NCBI RefSeq assembly: GCF_004340665.1
Contig: NZ_SLWO01000008.1
Span: forward strand, 124,001-188,000
Source of the DNA: Pedobacter psychrotolerans
GTDB lineage: Bacteria; Bacteroidota; Bacteroidia; Sphingobacteriales; Sphingobacteriaceae
DNA: 64,000 nt
Direction: 5' to 3'
The position numbers and the translations under genes are program-made. Below are positions 54,424 to 62,717 of the stretch, in pieces. How positions within the stretch are numbered: the first letter of the stretch is position 1; the number at the start of each line of letters is the position of its first letter. A model generated the notes under the pieces. It was given only the letters and a program-made list of their open reading frames with translations, ran no database searches and was not told the DNA's origin.

Positions 54424-55743
54424 CTGATCTTTCACCTGAGGTGCCTCCGTTCTGTAATCTACGCTTCGATCTTTAGCAAAAGTTCTGATAATTAACCTGG
54501 TACCTCTATCATAACTAAAATAACTCCATAGCCAATTCACAAAAACGATAATTTTATTTCTAAACCCTACCAGTGTCATTAAATGGACAAACATCCAGGT
54601 GAACCATGCAAAGACACCTTGGAAACGTATTTTTCCTATGTCTACAACAGCCTTGTTTCTACCCACGGTAGCCATCGAACCCTTATCGAAATACTTAAAT
54701 TTTTCAAGGGGTTTGTTTTCAATTAAGTTAATTAGGTTTTTTGCTAAATGATGACCCTGTTGTATTGCAACTGGTGCCACGCCCGGATGTCCGTTTGGGG
54801 TCTCCTCATCAATAATTGAAGCCACATCGCCAATAGCATAGATATTGTGATAACCTACAATCAGGTTTTGAGTATCCGTTTTTAATCTGCCTCCACGCAC
54901 CACTTCTGCCAGATCCAAGCCTGGAATCACTTGGCCTTTAACACCTGCACTCCAGATTACCGTGGAACTTAAAATTGGTGCTTTATCTTGTAGCGTAAGC
55001 TTAAATCCATCATAGCCTAGTACCCGGGTTTCATTCATCACCCGAACGCCCATCTCAGTTAAGAACTCTTTTGATTTAACCTGGGCCTGAGGAGACATTG
55101 GTCCCAATAATTCAGGCGAATTTTCAACTAAATAAATATTAACCTGATTTAAATCCATTTCTGGATAATCATTTGGAATAACATGTTTTTTAAGCTCTGC
55201 AATCGCACCGGAAGTTTCAACGCCTGTTGGACCACCACCAACTACCACAAAGTTTAATAAGGCGCTTTTTTGATCAATATCAGTTTCTATTAAAGATTTT
55301 TCGAAATTCTGCAAAATTAAACTTCTTAAATCCAGTGCCTCTGGAATGGATTTCATGGGCATTGAATTTTGTTCAATTTCTGTATTGCCAAAAAAATTAC
55401 TGGTTGAACCAGTAGCAATAACCAGATGATCATAACTAATATCACCGATATCCGTTATCACAGAATTTTTTGCAGCATTGATTTCTGTAACCTTTGCCAC
55501 TCTGAAGATCAGGTTTTTTTGACCTTTAAATATTTTTCGAAGTGGGAAGGCAATGGAATCAGCTTCGAGCCCGCCAGTAGCTACTTGATAGAGTAGGGGC
55601 TGAAAGGTATGGTAATTATGTTTATCGAGCATCACCACCTGAAATGGTTTATTTTTTAAACGCTTAGCCAGTTCAATTCCACCAAATCCACCACCAATAA
55701 TAACTACTCTTGGGTATTCACTTTTAGGAAGTTGTAAATCCAT
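54412..55743 (-). CDS. Type II NADH:quinone oxidoreductase (NDH-2-like)
   Basis: 443 residues. The FAD-binding motif is VIIGGGFGGIELAKRL (about 14-29), the NADH-binding motif is VVVGGGPTGVETSGAIAEL (about 165-183), and AIGDVASI is the second FAD motif. The C-terminal part has hydrophobic amphipathic helices suitable for membrane attachment (GVFAWFTWMFVHLMTLVGF). It passes electrons from NADH to quinone without pumping protons. The final residues ISH are encoded by a heptamer tandem repeat, so the true C-terminus may vary. Confidence 0.92.
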   Translation of the reverse strand: MDLQLPKSEYPRVVIIGGGFGGIELAKRLKNKPFQVVMLDKHNYHTFQPLLYQVATGGLEADSIAFPLRKIFKGQKNLIFRVAKVTEINAAKNSVITDIGDISYDHLVIATGSTSNFFGNTEIEQNSMPMKSIPEALDLRSLILQNFEKSLIETDIDQKSALLNFVVVGGGPTGVETSGAIAELKKHVIPNDYPEMDLNQVNIYLVENSPELLGPMSPQAQVKSKEFLTEMGVRVMNETRVLGYDGFKLTLQDKAPILSSTVIWSAGVKGQVIPGLDLAEVVRGGRLKTDTQNLIVGYHNIYAIGDVASIIDEETPNGHPGVAPVAIQQGHHLAKNLINLIENKPLEKFKYFDKGSMATVGRNKAVVDIGKIRFQGVFAWFTWMFVHLMTLVGFRNKIIVFVNWLWSYFSYDRGTRLIIRTFAKDRSVDYRTEAPQVKDQISH

Positions 55744-55835
55744 TTTCTATCCTTTTATTGTTTTGCTAATCTAACAAAAAGATAGTTAAAAGGTTTAAAT
55801 ATCGCGGTTTTAACGGTTTTGTTTAAATGAATATT

Positions 55836-55868
55836 AAACCTGATAGGTTATGAAAACCTATCATGTTT
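55836..55868. repeat. Palindromic element (AACCTGATAGGTT type)
   Basis: AAACCTGATAGGTT and AACCTATCATGTTT are inverted copies (13 of 14 positions) around a five-base loop. The unit resembles the element at 49899-49930. It lies beside the secDF terminator. Confidence 0.65.
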
Positions 55869-55871
55869 GAT

Positions 55872-55906
55872 ACAAAAAAAAAGCGTCCCGATTGCTCAGA
55901 ACGCTT
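55872..55906 (-). terminator. Intrinsic terminator of secDF
   Basis: AAGCGT (55881-55886) pairs with ACGCTT (55901-55906). On the minus strand it is followed by nine T residues. It lies 24 bases past the secDF stop. The stem is short but the T run is strong. Confidence 0.7.
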
Positions 55907-55929
55907 AAGTATTTTGAAAAATTTAAATT

Positions 55930-58914
55930 TTAGTTTTTCTTTTCTGCTGAACTACCCAAGTCAATTACGATAGGAGTAGAGATACATAATGATGAGTAGG
56001 TACCAATGATACGACCAATCAATAAGGCAAAGATAAATCCGCGGATACTATCACCACCAAAAATAAAGATCACCAATAACACAAAGAATACGGTTAATGA
56101 AGTCAGGATGGTACGACTCAATGTACTGTTTAAAGCGAAATTAATTAATTGATTACGTTCTTCACCATGTAAATCTTCTTTACCAGATTCTTTCAGTTTC
56201 TCACGGATACGATCGAATACAACAACCGTTTCTGTCATGGTGTAACCCATTACCGTTAAAATTGCTGCAATAAAATCCTGACCAATTTCTAATGAGAACG
56301 GCATCACACCATCTAAAATCGTATAGAAAGATAATACCATTAAAACATCATGTGCCAATGCAAGTACCGCACCTAAACCATACTGCCATTTTTTGAATCG
56401 CACTACAATATAGATAAACATGAAGATACAAGAGATCAATACCGCGTAAAATGCGCCATTTACAATATCACTGGCAATAATAGGTGTTACTTTTTGTGAG
56501 CTTACCACTTCAAACTTAGATCCCGCTAAACCTTTGTTTAAGGCATCTTCAACCACTTTATCAGTTTTGATGTCCTGATCTTCGATGTGGAAAGTAGTGG
56601 TGATTTTTACTTGATTATCTTCACCTGCAGTTTTAACCTCTGGTGTTTCATTTCCAAAAACAGGTGTTAATTTTGATTTTAAGTCTTCTGTGTTTACAGC
56701 ATTATCAAAGTGAACTAAATATGTTCTACCACCTTTAAAGTCAACACCTAGATTTAAACCGCCATTTTTGAAATACATGCCAATACCTGCAAGAATAATT
56801 ACAGTAGAGATAACATAATATATTTTACGACGGCCTACAAAATTGAATGCTAAGTTTTTGAATGCATTACGGGTGAAGTTATTATCGAAGCTGATTTCAA
56901 TCTTACGATCTAACATCGACTCAAATACAACTCTTGAAATGGCAACAGCTGCAAATAACGAAGAAAGAATACCAATACACAATGTTGTGGCGAAACCTTG
57001 AACTGGTCCGCTACCAAATGCATAAAGAATGGCACCTAAAATAAATACGGTAATGTTGGCATCAAGGATAGAAGGCATTGCATGTTTGAAACCTTCTTTA
57101 ATTGCCGTTGGAATATTTTTACCCAGTGCAAGTTCTTCACGTACACGTTCGAAAATCAGGATGTTCGCATCTACTGATAAACCAATCGTTAGTACGATAC
57201 CAGCAATACCAGGTAATGTTAACACTGCACCAAGAGATACTAAAATACCAATGATGAAGAATAAGTTAATTAACAAAGCAAAGTTAGCCACCCAACCTGC
57301 ACGGTGATAATATAAAGCCATGAAGATTAAGATCACAATAAACGCAATCACGAAAGAGATTAAACCATCGTGTATAGCTTGTGCACCTAATGTCGGACCA
57401 ACCACATAGCTACCCGCAATACGTGCCGGAGCTGGTAATTTACCTGCTTTTAAGATGTTTGATAAATCTTTAGTATCAGCTTGTGTAAAGTTACCAGTGA
57501 TTGAAGATACACCACCTGCAATTTCATTCTGAACAGTAGGTGCAGAATAAACCTGGTTATCTAATACAATTGCAATAGATTTTTTATTGTTTGGATCAGC
57601 AGCAGCTTCAGCCGTAATTTTTTTCCATTTTGCAGCACCTTCGCTGGTCATGTACATGGTTACTTCTGGTTTACCTTTTTGATCGAAATCATCTTTCGAA
57701 TCGCTAATAGCCTCACCACCTAAATCTGGTTTACCATCAGCACTTACTGCTTTAATAGCATAAAGTTCGAAAACTTTTGAACCTTCTCTAGGTTTAACGC
57801 TCCACATAAATTTCATCGTAGATGGAATTGCAGCAGCAACTTCAGGCAATCTTAAATATGAATTAACTTTAGCAGTATCTTTTTGTAAAGACATACCCAC
57901 TACAGCACCGGGCATTAATTGTTGTTGTCCGTTTTCTCCCTGGTAAACTGGAAGACTAAGCACAGCATATAATGGGTTAGATTTTGCTAACTCCGCTTTT
58001 ACAACAGTAGAATCTTTTTTACCTAAACCAGCAAGCTTACCACCTTTAGCGGTAGTATCTTTAGCCGCAGCTTTTTCTAAACCAGCTAATTTACCACCAG
58101 CAGGAGCTGCCGTGGTATCTTTAGTCGTTGCAGGTGGATCAGCTTTTAAAGTAGCAGCTAATGTTTTATTAATGTTTTCAAGCAAAGGAACAACTTCCTG
58201 AACCTGGTACACTTGCCAAAATTGTAATTCGGCAGAACCTTGTAAAAGTTTAGCAATACGCTCTTTATCTTGTACACCTGGCATTTCGATTAAGATACGG
58301 TTACTACCTTCTTGTTTTTGCATGTTCGGACTTACTACGCCGAAACCATCAATACGAGAACGTAAAACAGTAAATGAACGGTCAATAGCGCTGGTTGCTT
58401 CTTTTTCTAAGAAAGATTCAACTTCGTTATTGCTTGCGCTAGGTTTTAACTGAGATGCATTATCTTGATTAGAAAAATAATCTGCAAGTTTAACACCAGG
58501 GCTTAACTTTTCGAATTCATCAACAAAAATTTTGATGTAATCTTTACCACCGGCGTTTAATTGAATCTGTGCATTTTGAACTGCTTTGTTAAAGTTAGCA
58601 TCAGTAGGGTTGCCCGCTAAAGATTTAACCAACTCCGCTAACGATATCTCCATCGTTACGTTCATCCCGCCTTTTAAGTCTAAACCTAAATTAATCTCTT
58701 TAGCTTTAACTTCACCGTAAGTAAATCCAACAACTGGATAGACTTTTTCGGTATTCATCGAATCTAAATAAGCTTTTTCTTTAGCTAAATCACCCTTCGC
58801 ATAGTCTTTGGCGGCTTTTTCTACATTGGATGCTACCAAAGTAAAAGAGAGCGCATACGCACAAACGATAGCTAATACTATCGCTATAAACTTAATAAAA
58901 CCTTTTCCTTGCAT
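55930..58914 (-). CDS. secDF: Protein translocase SecDF (fused SecD-SecF)
   Basis: 994 residues. SecD spans about 1-650: an N-terminal span, a large periplasmic domain with LGLDLKGGMNVTMEI and RSRIDGFGV, then five spans including the SVDANILIFERVREEL segment. SecF spans about 660-994, with LGVDFKGGRTYLVHF, GYTMTETVVVFDRIREKL and its own spans. The protein uses the proton gradient to pull exported proteins. Residues about 264-302 form a low-complexity insert in which the word KDTTA/GGKLAGL occurs twice. A -7 box lies upstream and a terminator downstream; yajC is elsewhere. Confidence 0.96.
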   Translation of the reverse strand: MQGKGFIKFIAIVLAIVCAYALSFTLVASNVEKAAKDYAKGDLAKEKAYLDSMNTEKVYPVVGFTYGEVKAKEINLGLDLKGGMNVTMEISLAELVKSLAGNPTDANFNKAVQNAQIQLNAGGKDYIKIFVDEFEKLSPGVKLADYFSNQDNASQLKPSASNNEVESFLEKEATSAIDRSFTVLRSRIDGFGVVSPNMQKQEGSNRILIEMPGVQDKERIAKLLQGSAELQFWQVYQVQEVVPLLENINKTLAATLKADPPATTKDTTAAPAGGKLAGLEKAAAKDTTAKGGKLAGLGKKDSTVVKAELAKSNPLYAVLSLPVYQGENGQQQLMPGAVVGMSLQKDTAKVNSYLRLPEVAAAIPSTMKFMWSVKPREGSKVFELYAIKAVSADGKPDLGGEAISDSKDDFDQKGKPEVTMYMTSEGAAKWKKITAEAAADPNNKKSIAIVLDNQVYSAPTVQNEIAGGVSSITGNFTQADTKDLSNILKAGKLPAPARIAGSYVVGPTLGAQAIHDGLISFVIAFIVILIFMALYYHRAGWVANFALLINLFFIIGILVSLGAVLTLPGIAGIVLTIGLSVDANILIFERVREELALGKNIPTAIKEGFKHAMPSILDANITVFILGAILYAFGSGPVQGFATTLCIGILSSLFAAVAISRVVFESMLDRKIEISFDNNFTRNAFKNLAFNFVGRRKIYYVISTVIILAGIGMYFKNGGLNLGVDFKGGRTYLVHFDNAVNTEDLKSKLTPVFGNETPEVKTAGEDNQVKITTTFHIEDQDIKTDKVVEDALNKGLAGSKFEVVSSQKVTPIIASDIVNGAFYAVLISCIFMFIYIVVRFKKWQYGLGAVLALAHDVLMVLSFYTILDGVMPFSLEIGQDFIAAILTVMGYTMTETVVVFDRIREKLKESGKEDLHGEERNQLINFALNSTLSRTILTSLTVFFVLLVIFIFGGDSIRGFIFALLIGRIIGTYSSLCISTPIVIDLGSSAEKKN

Positions 58915-58959
58915 TGTTTGTTTAAAATAATTTGTCTTTCGCTGTTTTTAACAAGTCGG

Positions 58960-58967
58960 CAAATCTA
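58960..58967 (-). promoter_or_regulatory. Candidate -7 box of secDF
   Basis: On the minus strand TAGATTTG followed by C matches TAnnTTTG, 45 bases before the start codon. No good -33 match. Confidence 0.35.
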
Positions 58968-59346
58968 ATTAAATTTTTAAATTATAGAACCCCTTAACTG
59001 ATAATTTATTAAGATTAATTTCCAATAGCGCATAATACCAATGCAATCGTTACGTTGAATCCAATTTAATGTTCAAATTATACCCGATGATTCATTTGGA
59101 AAGCAAGAGCAGGAGCATTTGATTTCGGTTCAGTCCCGCTGATGCTTCAAGTCCTGATGAAGAATCAGGAGCTTTTCGCGTATATCGGGTTTAAGTGGCA
59201 CGGAAGGTATTTCTATTTTCGGCTAAGAGTATAGGGCTATCGTTATGGCGAGGCACAGCTTACCCTAACTTTCGGAGAAGCAATCCTTCGCTTTAAAATA
59301 CTCAGTGTTCTCCGTGAAAATCTCGATGTTCTCTGTGGTAGAAAAT
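58968..59346. other. Gene-free region with repeat remnants before folA's 3' end
   Basis: A small hairpin TCCTGAT/ATCAGGA is at 59152-59170. A diverged copy of the GCGAGGCAC/GAAGCAATC element lies at 59243-59286. A word-like repeat, TCAGTGTTCTCCGTG then TCGATGTTCTCTGTG, lies at about 59301-59336, ending ten bases from the folA stop. No gene was seen. Confidence 0.5.
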
Positions 59347-59856
59347 TTATATCCGTTTTAAAACCTCAAAAGTATAATCGTATTTATTTTTTTCGTCGGC
59401 TTGATGATGCTCTGAACTTACCACTTCCCATTCGCTTCTGTCAAATTCTGGAAAAAAGGTATCTGCATCAAATTGATGATGGATGGTGGTTAAATAAAGC
59501 GTATCTGTTTCGGGTAAAGCCTGACGGTAAATTTCAGCACCACCTACAATGAAAATTGGTTTTTCTTCAGTATTGGTAATTTCTAAAGCTTGCTCAAAAC
59601 TATTTACCACCTCAACGCCTTCAATTTGTAAAGATGCATCCCGGGTAATCACAATGTTCCGGCGGTTAGGTAACGGCCTGCCAACAGAATCAAATGTCTT
59701 GCGACCCATGATGATGGTATGCCCGGATGTAGTTTGTTTAAAAAATTTTAAATCAGCTGGCATGTGCCATAAAAGCTGGTTGTTTTTGCCTATTTCTCTG
59801 TTTTCTCCTGTGGCAACAGCAATGGAAAGCGAAGGGCTTTTTTGTTCATTAGTCAT
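59347..59856 (-). CDS. folA: Dihydrofolate reductase
   Basis: 169 residues. SIAVATGENREIGKNNQLLWHMPADLKFFK, given here as motifs IGKNNQLLWHMPAD (catalytic Asp) and KFFKQTT, is followed by IIMGRKTFDS, PLPNRRNIVITRD and FIVGGAEIY. It reduces dihydrofolate with NADPH and works with thyA, encoded upstream in the same direction. The start ATG and first five codons (MTNEQ) lie in a three-copy heptamer repeat, with out-of-frame ATGs seven bases before and after. The residues before SIAVAT are therefore non-conserved. Confidence 0.95.
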   Translation of the reverse strand: MTNEQKSPSLSIAVATGENREIGKNNQLLWHMPADLKFFKQTTSGHTIIMGRKTFDSVGRPLPNRRNIVITRDASLQIEGVEVVNSFEQALEITNTEEKPIFIVGGAEIYRQALPETDTLYLTTIHHQFDADTFFPEFDRSEWEVVSSEHHQADEKNKYDYTFEVLKRI

Positions 59857-59863
59857 TGGTCAT
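59843..59863 (-). repeat. Heptamer repeat containing the folA start codon
   Basis: Read on the minus strand: ATGACCA, ATGACTA, ATGAACA. The middle ATG (59856) is the folA start. The words match those at 54391-54423, 50022-50053 and 60376-60410. Confidence 0.75.
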
Positions 59864-59943
59864 TTGTTTATTAGTGTTTGCATGGTGTATTAAGCACGGT
59901 TTAATAGGCCAGATTTAAACATGCATTCCTAGATTATTATGAA

Positions 59944-60309
59944 TCAGGTCAGATTTTTGCCAATATATTTTATGTAAGCATTAAGCTTTAGATGAATGGT
60001 TTGTAGTTCGGTATAGAGTTCTGAATAACATTCTTCAGATATTAAATTCCTGTTTTTCGATTTCCGAAGGAACGACTTAACCTCCAAAATAGAACCCCGG
60101 CTGTAGTAACAAAAGTTTTTATTCTCTTTAAAATGGTATCGGCCATATCCTTCTGCAATATTAGCACTGATAGAATCGGCAGGCCTACAAAGCTGCTTTC
60201 CTATGGTATCTTTTGCAAAATATTCCCATCTGGTAACTACATTCCAGATTTTATCTGAGATTACTTCTGATAAATTATACACTTCTAAATCCTCTAATTT
60301 ATAATTCAT
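59944..60309 (-). CDS. Four-helix-bundle protein (23S rRNA intervening-sequence type)
   Basis: 121 residues. The signature spans LEVYNLSEVISDKIWNVV, KQLCRPADSISANIAEGYGR and FCYYSRGSILEVKSFL, which is the S23/IVP four-helix family (PF05635). First found in intervening sequences of 23S rRNA genes, members occur widely as free genes with unknown function. It separates thyA from folA, a pair often adjacent, and is bordered by word repeats on both sides. Its own start is ATG 60309 (MNYKLEDLEVYN). Confidence 0.9.
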   Translation of the reverse strand: MNYKLEDLEVYNLSEVISDKIWNVVTRWEYFAKDTIGKQLCRPADSISANIAEGYGRYHFKENKNFCYYSRGSILEVKSFLRKSKNRNLISEECYSELYTELQTIHLKLNAYIKYIGKNLT

Positions 60310-60375
60310 TCTCTATTAAATTAACTGAAATTAAATAAGGGATGTAATAAAATAAGGTATTTAGGTATGCGCCTA

Positions 60376-60410
60376 AACAAATGAACCAATGGCTAATGAC
60401 CAATGAACAG
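60376..60410. repeat. Word repeat just past the thyA stop
   Basis: AACAAATG, AACCAATG, GCTAATG, ACCAATG and AACAG follow without gaps, ending four bases from the thyA stop codon. It shares words with the arrays at accD, the NADH dehydrogenase and folA. Confidence 0.65.
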
Positions 60411-60414
60411 AAAT

Positions 60415-61209
60415 CTACACCGCTACAATACCTTTAATATGTGGATGTGCTTCGTAATTCTCTAATGTAAAATCCTCAAATTTGAAATCAAAGATGCTTT
60501 TAACATCAGGATTAATTTTCATCGTAGGCAATGGTTTAGGTTCTCTGCTTAATTGAAGATTGGCTTGTTCGATGTGGTTATTGTATAAATGTGCATCGCC
60601 TAAAGTATGTACAAAATCGCCAGCTGCTAATCCGCAAACCTGCGCAACCATCATGGTTAATAAAGCATATGATGCAATATTAAACGGAACGCCCAGGAAA
60701 ATATCTGCACTGCGTTGATATAACTGACAACTTAACTTCCCATCAGCAACGTAAAATTGGAAGAAAGCATGACAAGGTGGTAAAGCCATATTTTCAATCT
60801 CCGCTACATTCCAGGCCGAAACAATAATTCTACGAGAATCAGGATTGTTTTTAATGGTGTTGATGATATTGGTAATCTGATCGATGTGTTGTCCATCAGG
60901 CGTTGGCCAGCTTCTCCACTGCGAACCATAAACCGGCCCCAGGTTTCCGTCTGCATCTGCCCATTCATCCCAAATGCGGACACCATTATCTTTTAAATAT
61001 TTAATGTTGGTATCGCCAGTTAAAAACCAGATCAGTTCATGGATGATAGATTTTAAATGCAATTTCTTTGTCGTCACCATCGGGAAACCTTCCTGCAAGT
61101 TAAAACGCATCTGATAGCCAAAAACGCTTATCGTTCCCGTTCCCGTACGATCATGTTTTTGAGCGCCGTTATCCAGCACATGCTGCATTAAATCTAAATA
61201 TTGTTTCAT
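60415..61209 (-). CDS. thyA: Thymidylate synthase
   Basis: 264 residues, exactly the E. coli length. The nucleophile is Cys146 (PPCHAFFQFYV), with QRSADIFLGVPFNIASYA and DAHLYNNHIEQ as dUMP- and folate-binding blocks. It methylates dUMP to dTMP with methylenetetrahydrofolate. It precedes the four-helix gene and folA in the same direction. A hairpin lies 12 bases ahead of the start. Confidence 0.98.
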   Translation of the reverse strand: MKQYLDLMQHVLDNGAQKHDRTGTGTISVFGYQMRFNLQEGFPMVTTKKLHLKSIIHELIWFLTGDTNIKYLKDNGVRIWDEWADADGNLGPVYGSQWRSWPTPDGQHIDQITNIINTIKNNPDSRRIIVSAWNVAEIENMALPPCHAFFQFYVADGKLSCQLYQRSADIFLGVPFNIASYALLTMMVAQVCGLAAGDFVHTLGDAHLYNNHIEQANLQLSREPKPLPTMKINPDVKSIFDFKFEDFTLENYEAHPHIKGIVAV

Positions 61210-61221
61210 ATACCCCCGAAA

Positions 61222-61235
61222 CCCGAATAATCGGG
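61222..61235. repeat. Short hairpin in the thyA leader
   Basis: CCCGA-ATAA-TCGGG is a perfect 5-bp hairpin. On the thyA (minus) strand it ends 12 bases before the start codon and could affect translation, or it may be a fragment of an intergenic repeat. Confidence 0.4.
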
Positions 61236-61319
61236 ATTTTTAAATTTTAAGAAAATAATCTGTTACAAATATGTGAAAAATCTTAATCCCGAAATCTTTT
61301 AGTTTTCTACAATAACAGA

Positions 61320-61350
61320 TTTTTAAACAAGCCTGACTTTTGTATGTTTG
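61320..61350 (+). promoter_or_regulatory. Candidate ispE promoter
   Basis: TTTT (61320-61323), 19 bases and TATGTTTG (61343-61350, followed by C) match TTTG-N19-TAnnTTTG with one deviation. Transcripts would start near 61357 and carry the heptamer array in a leader of about 58 bases. Confidence 0.5.
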
Positions 61351-61378
61351 CATCAGAACCGTATTTAGCTTTGACGGA

Positions 61379-61413
61379 AAATCTCAAATCTCAAATCTCA
61401 AATTTCAAATCTG
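61379..61413 (+). repeat. Heptamer repeat AAATCTC abutting the ispE start
   Basis: Three copies of AAATCTC, then AAATTTC and AAATCTG, five exact seven-base steps ending one base before ATG 61415. The repeat occupies the whole ribosome-binding region. Confidence 0.9.
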
Positions 61414-61414
61414 A

Positions 61415-62218
61415 ATGTTATCTTTTCCAAACGCAAAAATAAACCTGGGTTTAAACATCACCGAGAAACGGGCAGATGGTTATCATAACCTCGAAACTGT
61501 TTTTTACCCAATCCAAATTAAAGATGCTGTAGAAATTGTAGATGCAACAGAAACATCTTGCAAAATTCATGGTATAGACATTCCTGGAGATGCGAATGAT
61601 AATCTCTGTTTTAAGGCTTATCAGTTAATTAGAAATGATTACACTATTCCTGAGCAGCAGATTAATCTTTTAAAAAATATTCCTGTGGGAGCGGGTTTAG
61701 GAGGTGGTTCTGCAGATTGCGCCTTCGTAATTAAGCTGATCAACGAAAAATTCAATCTGGGTTTATCCGTTAATCAAATGGAAGGTTATGCCCGTAAGCT
61801 GGGTGCAGACTGTGCCTTTTTTATTGAAAATAAGCCTGTTTATGCTTTTAATAAAGGTGATGAATTTGAAAAGTGTGAGGTTGATTTGTCGGGTTGGTTT
61901 ATAGTTTTGGTCAAACCACCTATCCACGTGAGTACCGCTGATGCTTATGCCCTGGTAAAACCTCTTAAGCCTTTGCAATCATTAAAAGAAATCATACATT
62001 TGTCACCAACAACATGGAAAAATAAGGTTATCAACGATTTCGAGCCATCGGTATTCGCGAAGTATCCCCAAATTCATCAAATAAAAACCAGTTTATACGA
62101 TGCAGGCGCAACATTCGCTTTAATGAGTGGTAGCGGCTCGTCGGTTTTTGCAATTTTCAACGAACCTGTTAAATTGCCTGAACTGGAAAAAAACAACTTA
62201 GTTTATTATAATATTTAA
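61415..62218 (+). CDS. ispE: 4-diphosphocytidyl-2-C-methyl-D-erythritol kinase
   Basis: 267 residues. GHMP kinase fold: FPNAKINLGLNITEKRADGYHNLETVF at the N-terminus (motifs NAKINLGL and DGYH), the ATP loop PVGAGLGGGSADCA, and the C-terminal MSGSGSSVFAIF. It phosphorylates CDP-methylerythritol in the non-mevalonate isoprenoid pathway. ATG 61415 immediately follows a heptamer array in place of an ordinary leader. Confidence 0.95.
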   Translation: MLSFPNAKINLGLNITEKRADGYHNLETVFYPIQIKDAVEIVDATETSCKIHGIDIPGDANDNLCFKAYQLIRNDYTIPEQQINLLKNIPVGAGLGGGSADCAFVIKLINEKFNLGLSVNQMEGYARKLGADCAFFIENKPVYAFNKGDEFEKCEVDLSGWFIVLVKPPIHVSTADAYALVKPLKPLQSLKEIIHLSPTTWKNKVINDFEPSVFAKYPQIHQIKTSLYDAGATFALMSGSGSSVFAIFNEPVKLPELEKNNLVYYNI

Positions 62219-62262
62219 AAAGAGCTTAAATGTTAAAGCGGAAAGACTAAAGCAAAATTAGT

Positions 62263-62296
62263 CTTGATACTTGATACCAATACTCGATACTAACAA
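62263..62296 (+). repeat. Heptamer words CTTGATA abutting the OsmC-like start
   Basis: CTTGATA, CTTGATA, CCAATA, CTCGATA and CTAACAA (7, 7, 6, 7, 7 bases) run directly into ATG 62297. The same words precede the next gene. Confidence 0.85.
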
Positions 62297-62713
62297 ATGA
62301 ATATAAATCTCATCCGCAAAAGCGGGAAATTTAATTTTGAAGCAGAAAACGAAAGCGGTTTTACTGTAGAATTAGATGCAAAAGCTGCTATTGGTGGCGA
62401 GGGCAAAGGTTTCAGGCCAATGGAAATGCTATTGGTTGGATTGGGTGGTTGCAGTGGAATTGATATGGTGAATGTGTTAACTAAGCAGAAAGAACCGCTA
62501 GACGATATTAAAATTGCCATCAACGCTACCCGAAAAGACGAAGAGATGCCACCCATCTTTGATGAGATTGAAATTCACTTTGAGTTGTTCGGTGATTTAA
62601 ACACAGGAAAAGTAGAACGTGCACTTGCCCTTACTTTTGATAAGTATTGCTCTGTGTCGAATATCTTAGGCCGATCTGCAAAAATTAATTTTACATACGA
62701 AATAAAGAAATAG
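62297..62713 (+). CDS. OsmC/Ohr-family protein (YhfA-like)
   Basis: 138 residues. The two redox cysteines are in GLGGCSGIDMV and DKYCSVSNIL, spaced as in OsmC proteins, with FRPMEMLLVGLGG before the first. Members reduce organic peroxides or act on small thiol-linked substrates; the YhfA subgroup is less studied. It follows ispE by 78 bases and precedes the sulfhydrylase gene. Confidence 0.88.
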   Translation: MNINLIRKSGKFNFEAENESGFTVELDAKAAIGGEGKGFRPMEMLLVGLGGCSGIDMVNVLTKQKEPLDDIKIAINATRKDEEMPPIFDEIEIHFELFGDLNTGKVERALALTFDKYCSVSNILGRSAKINFTYEIKK

Positions 62714-62717
62714 CGAG

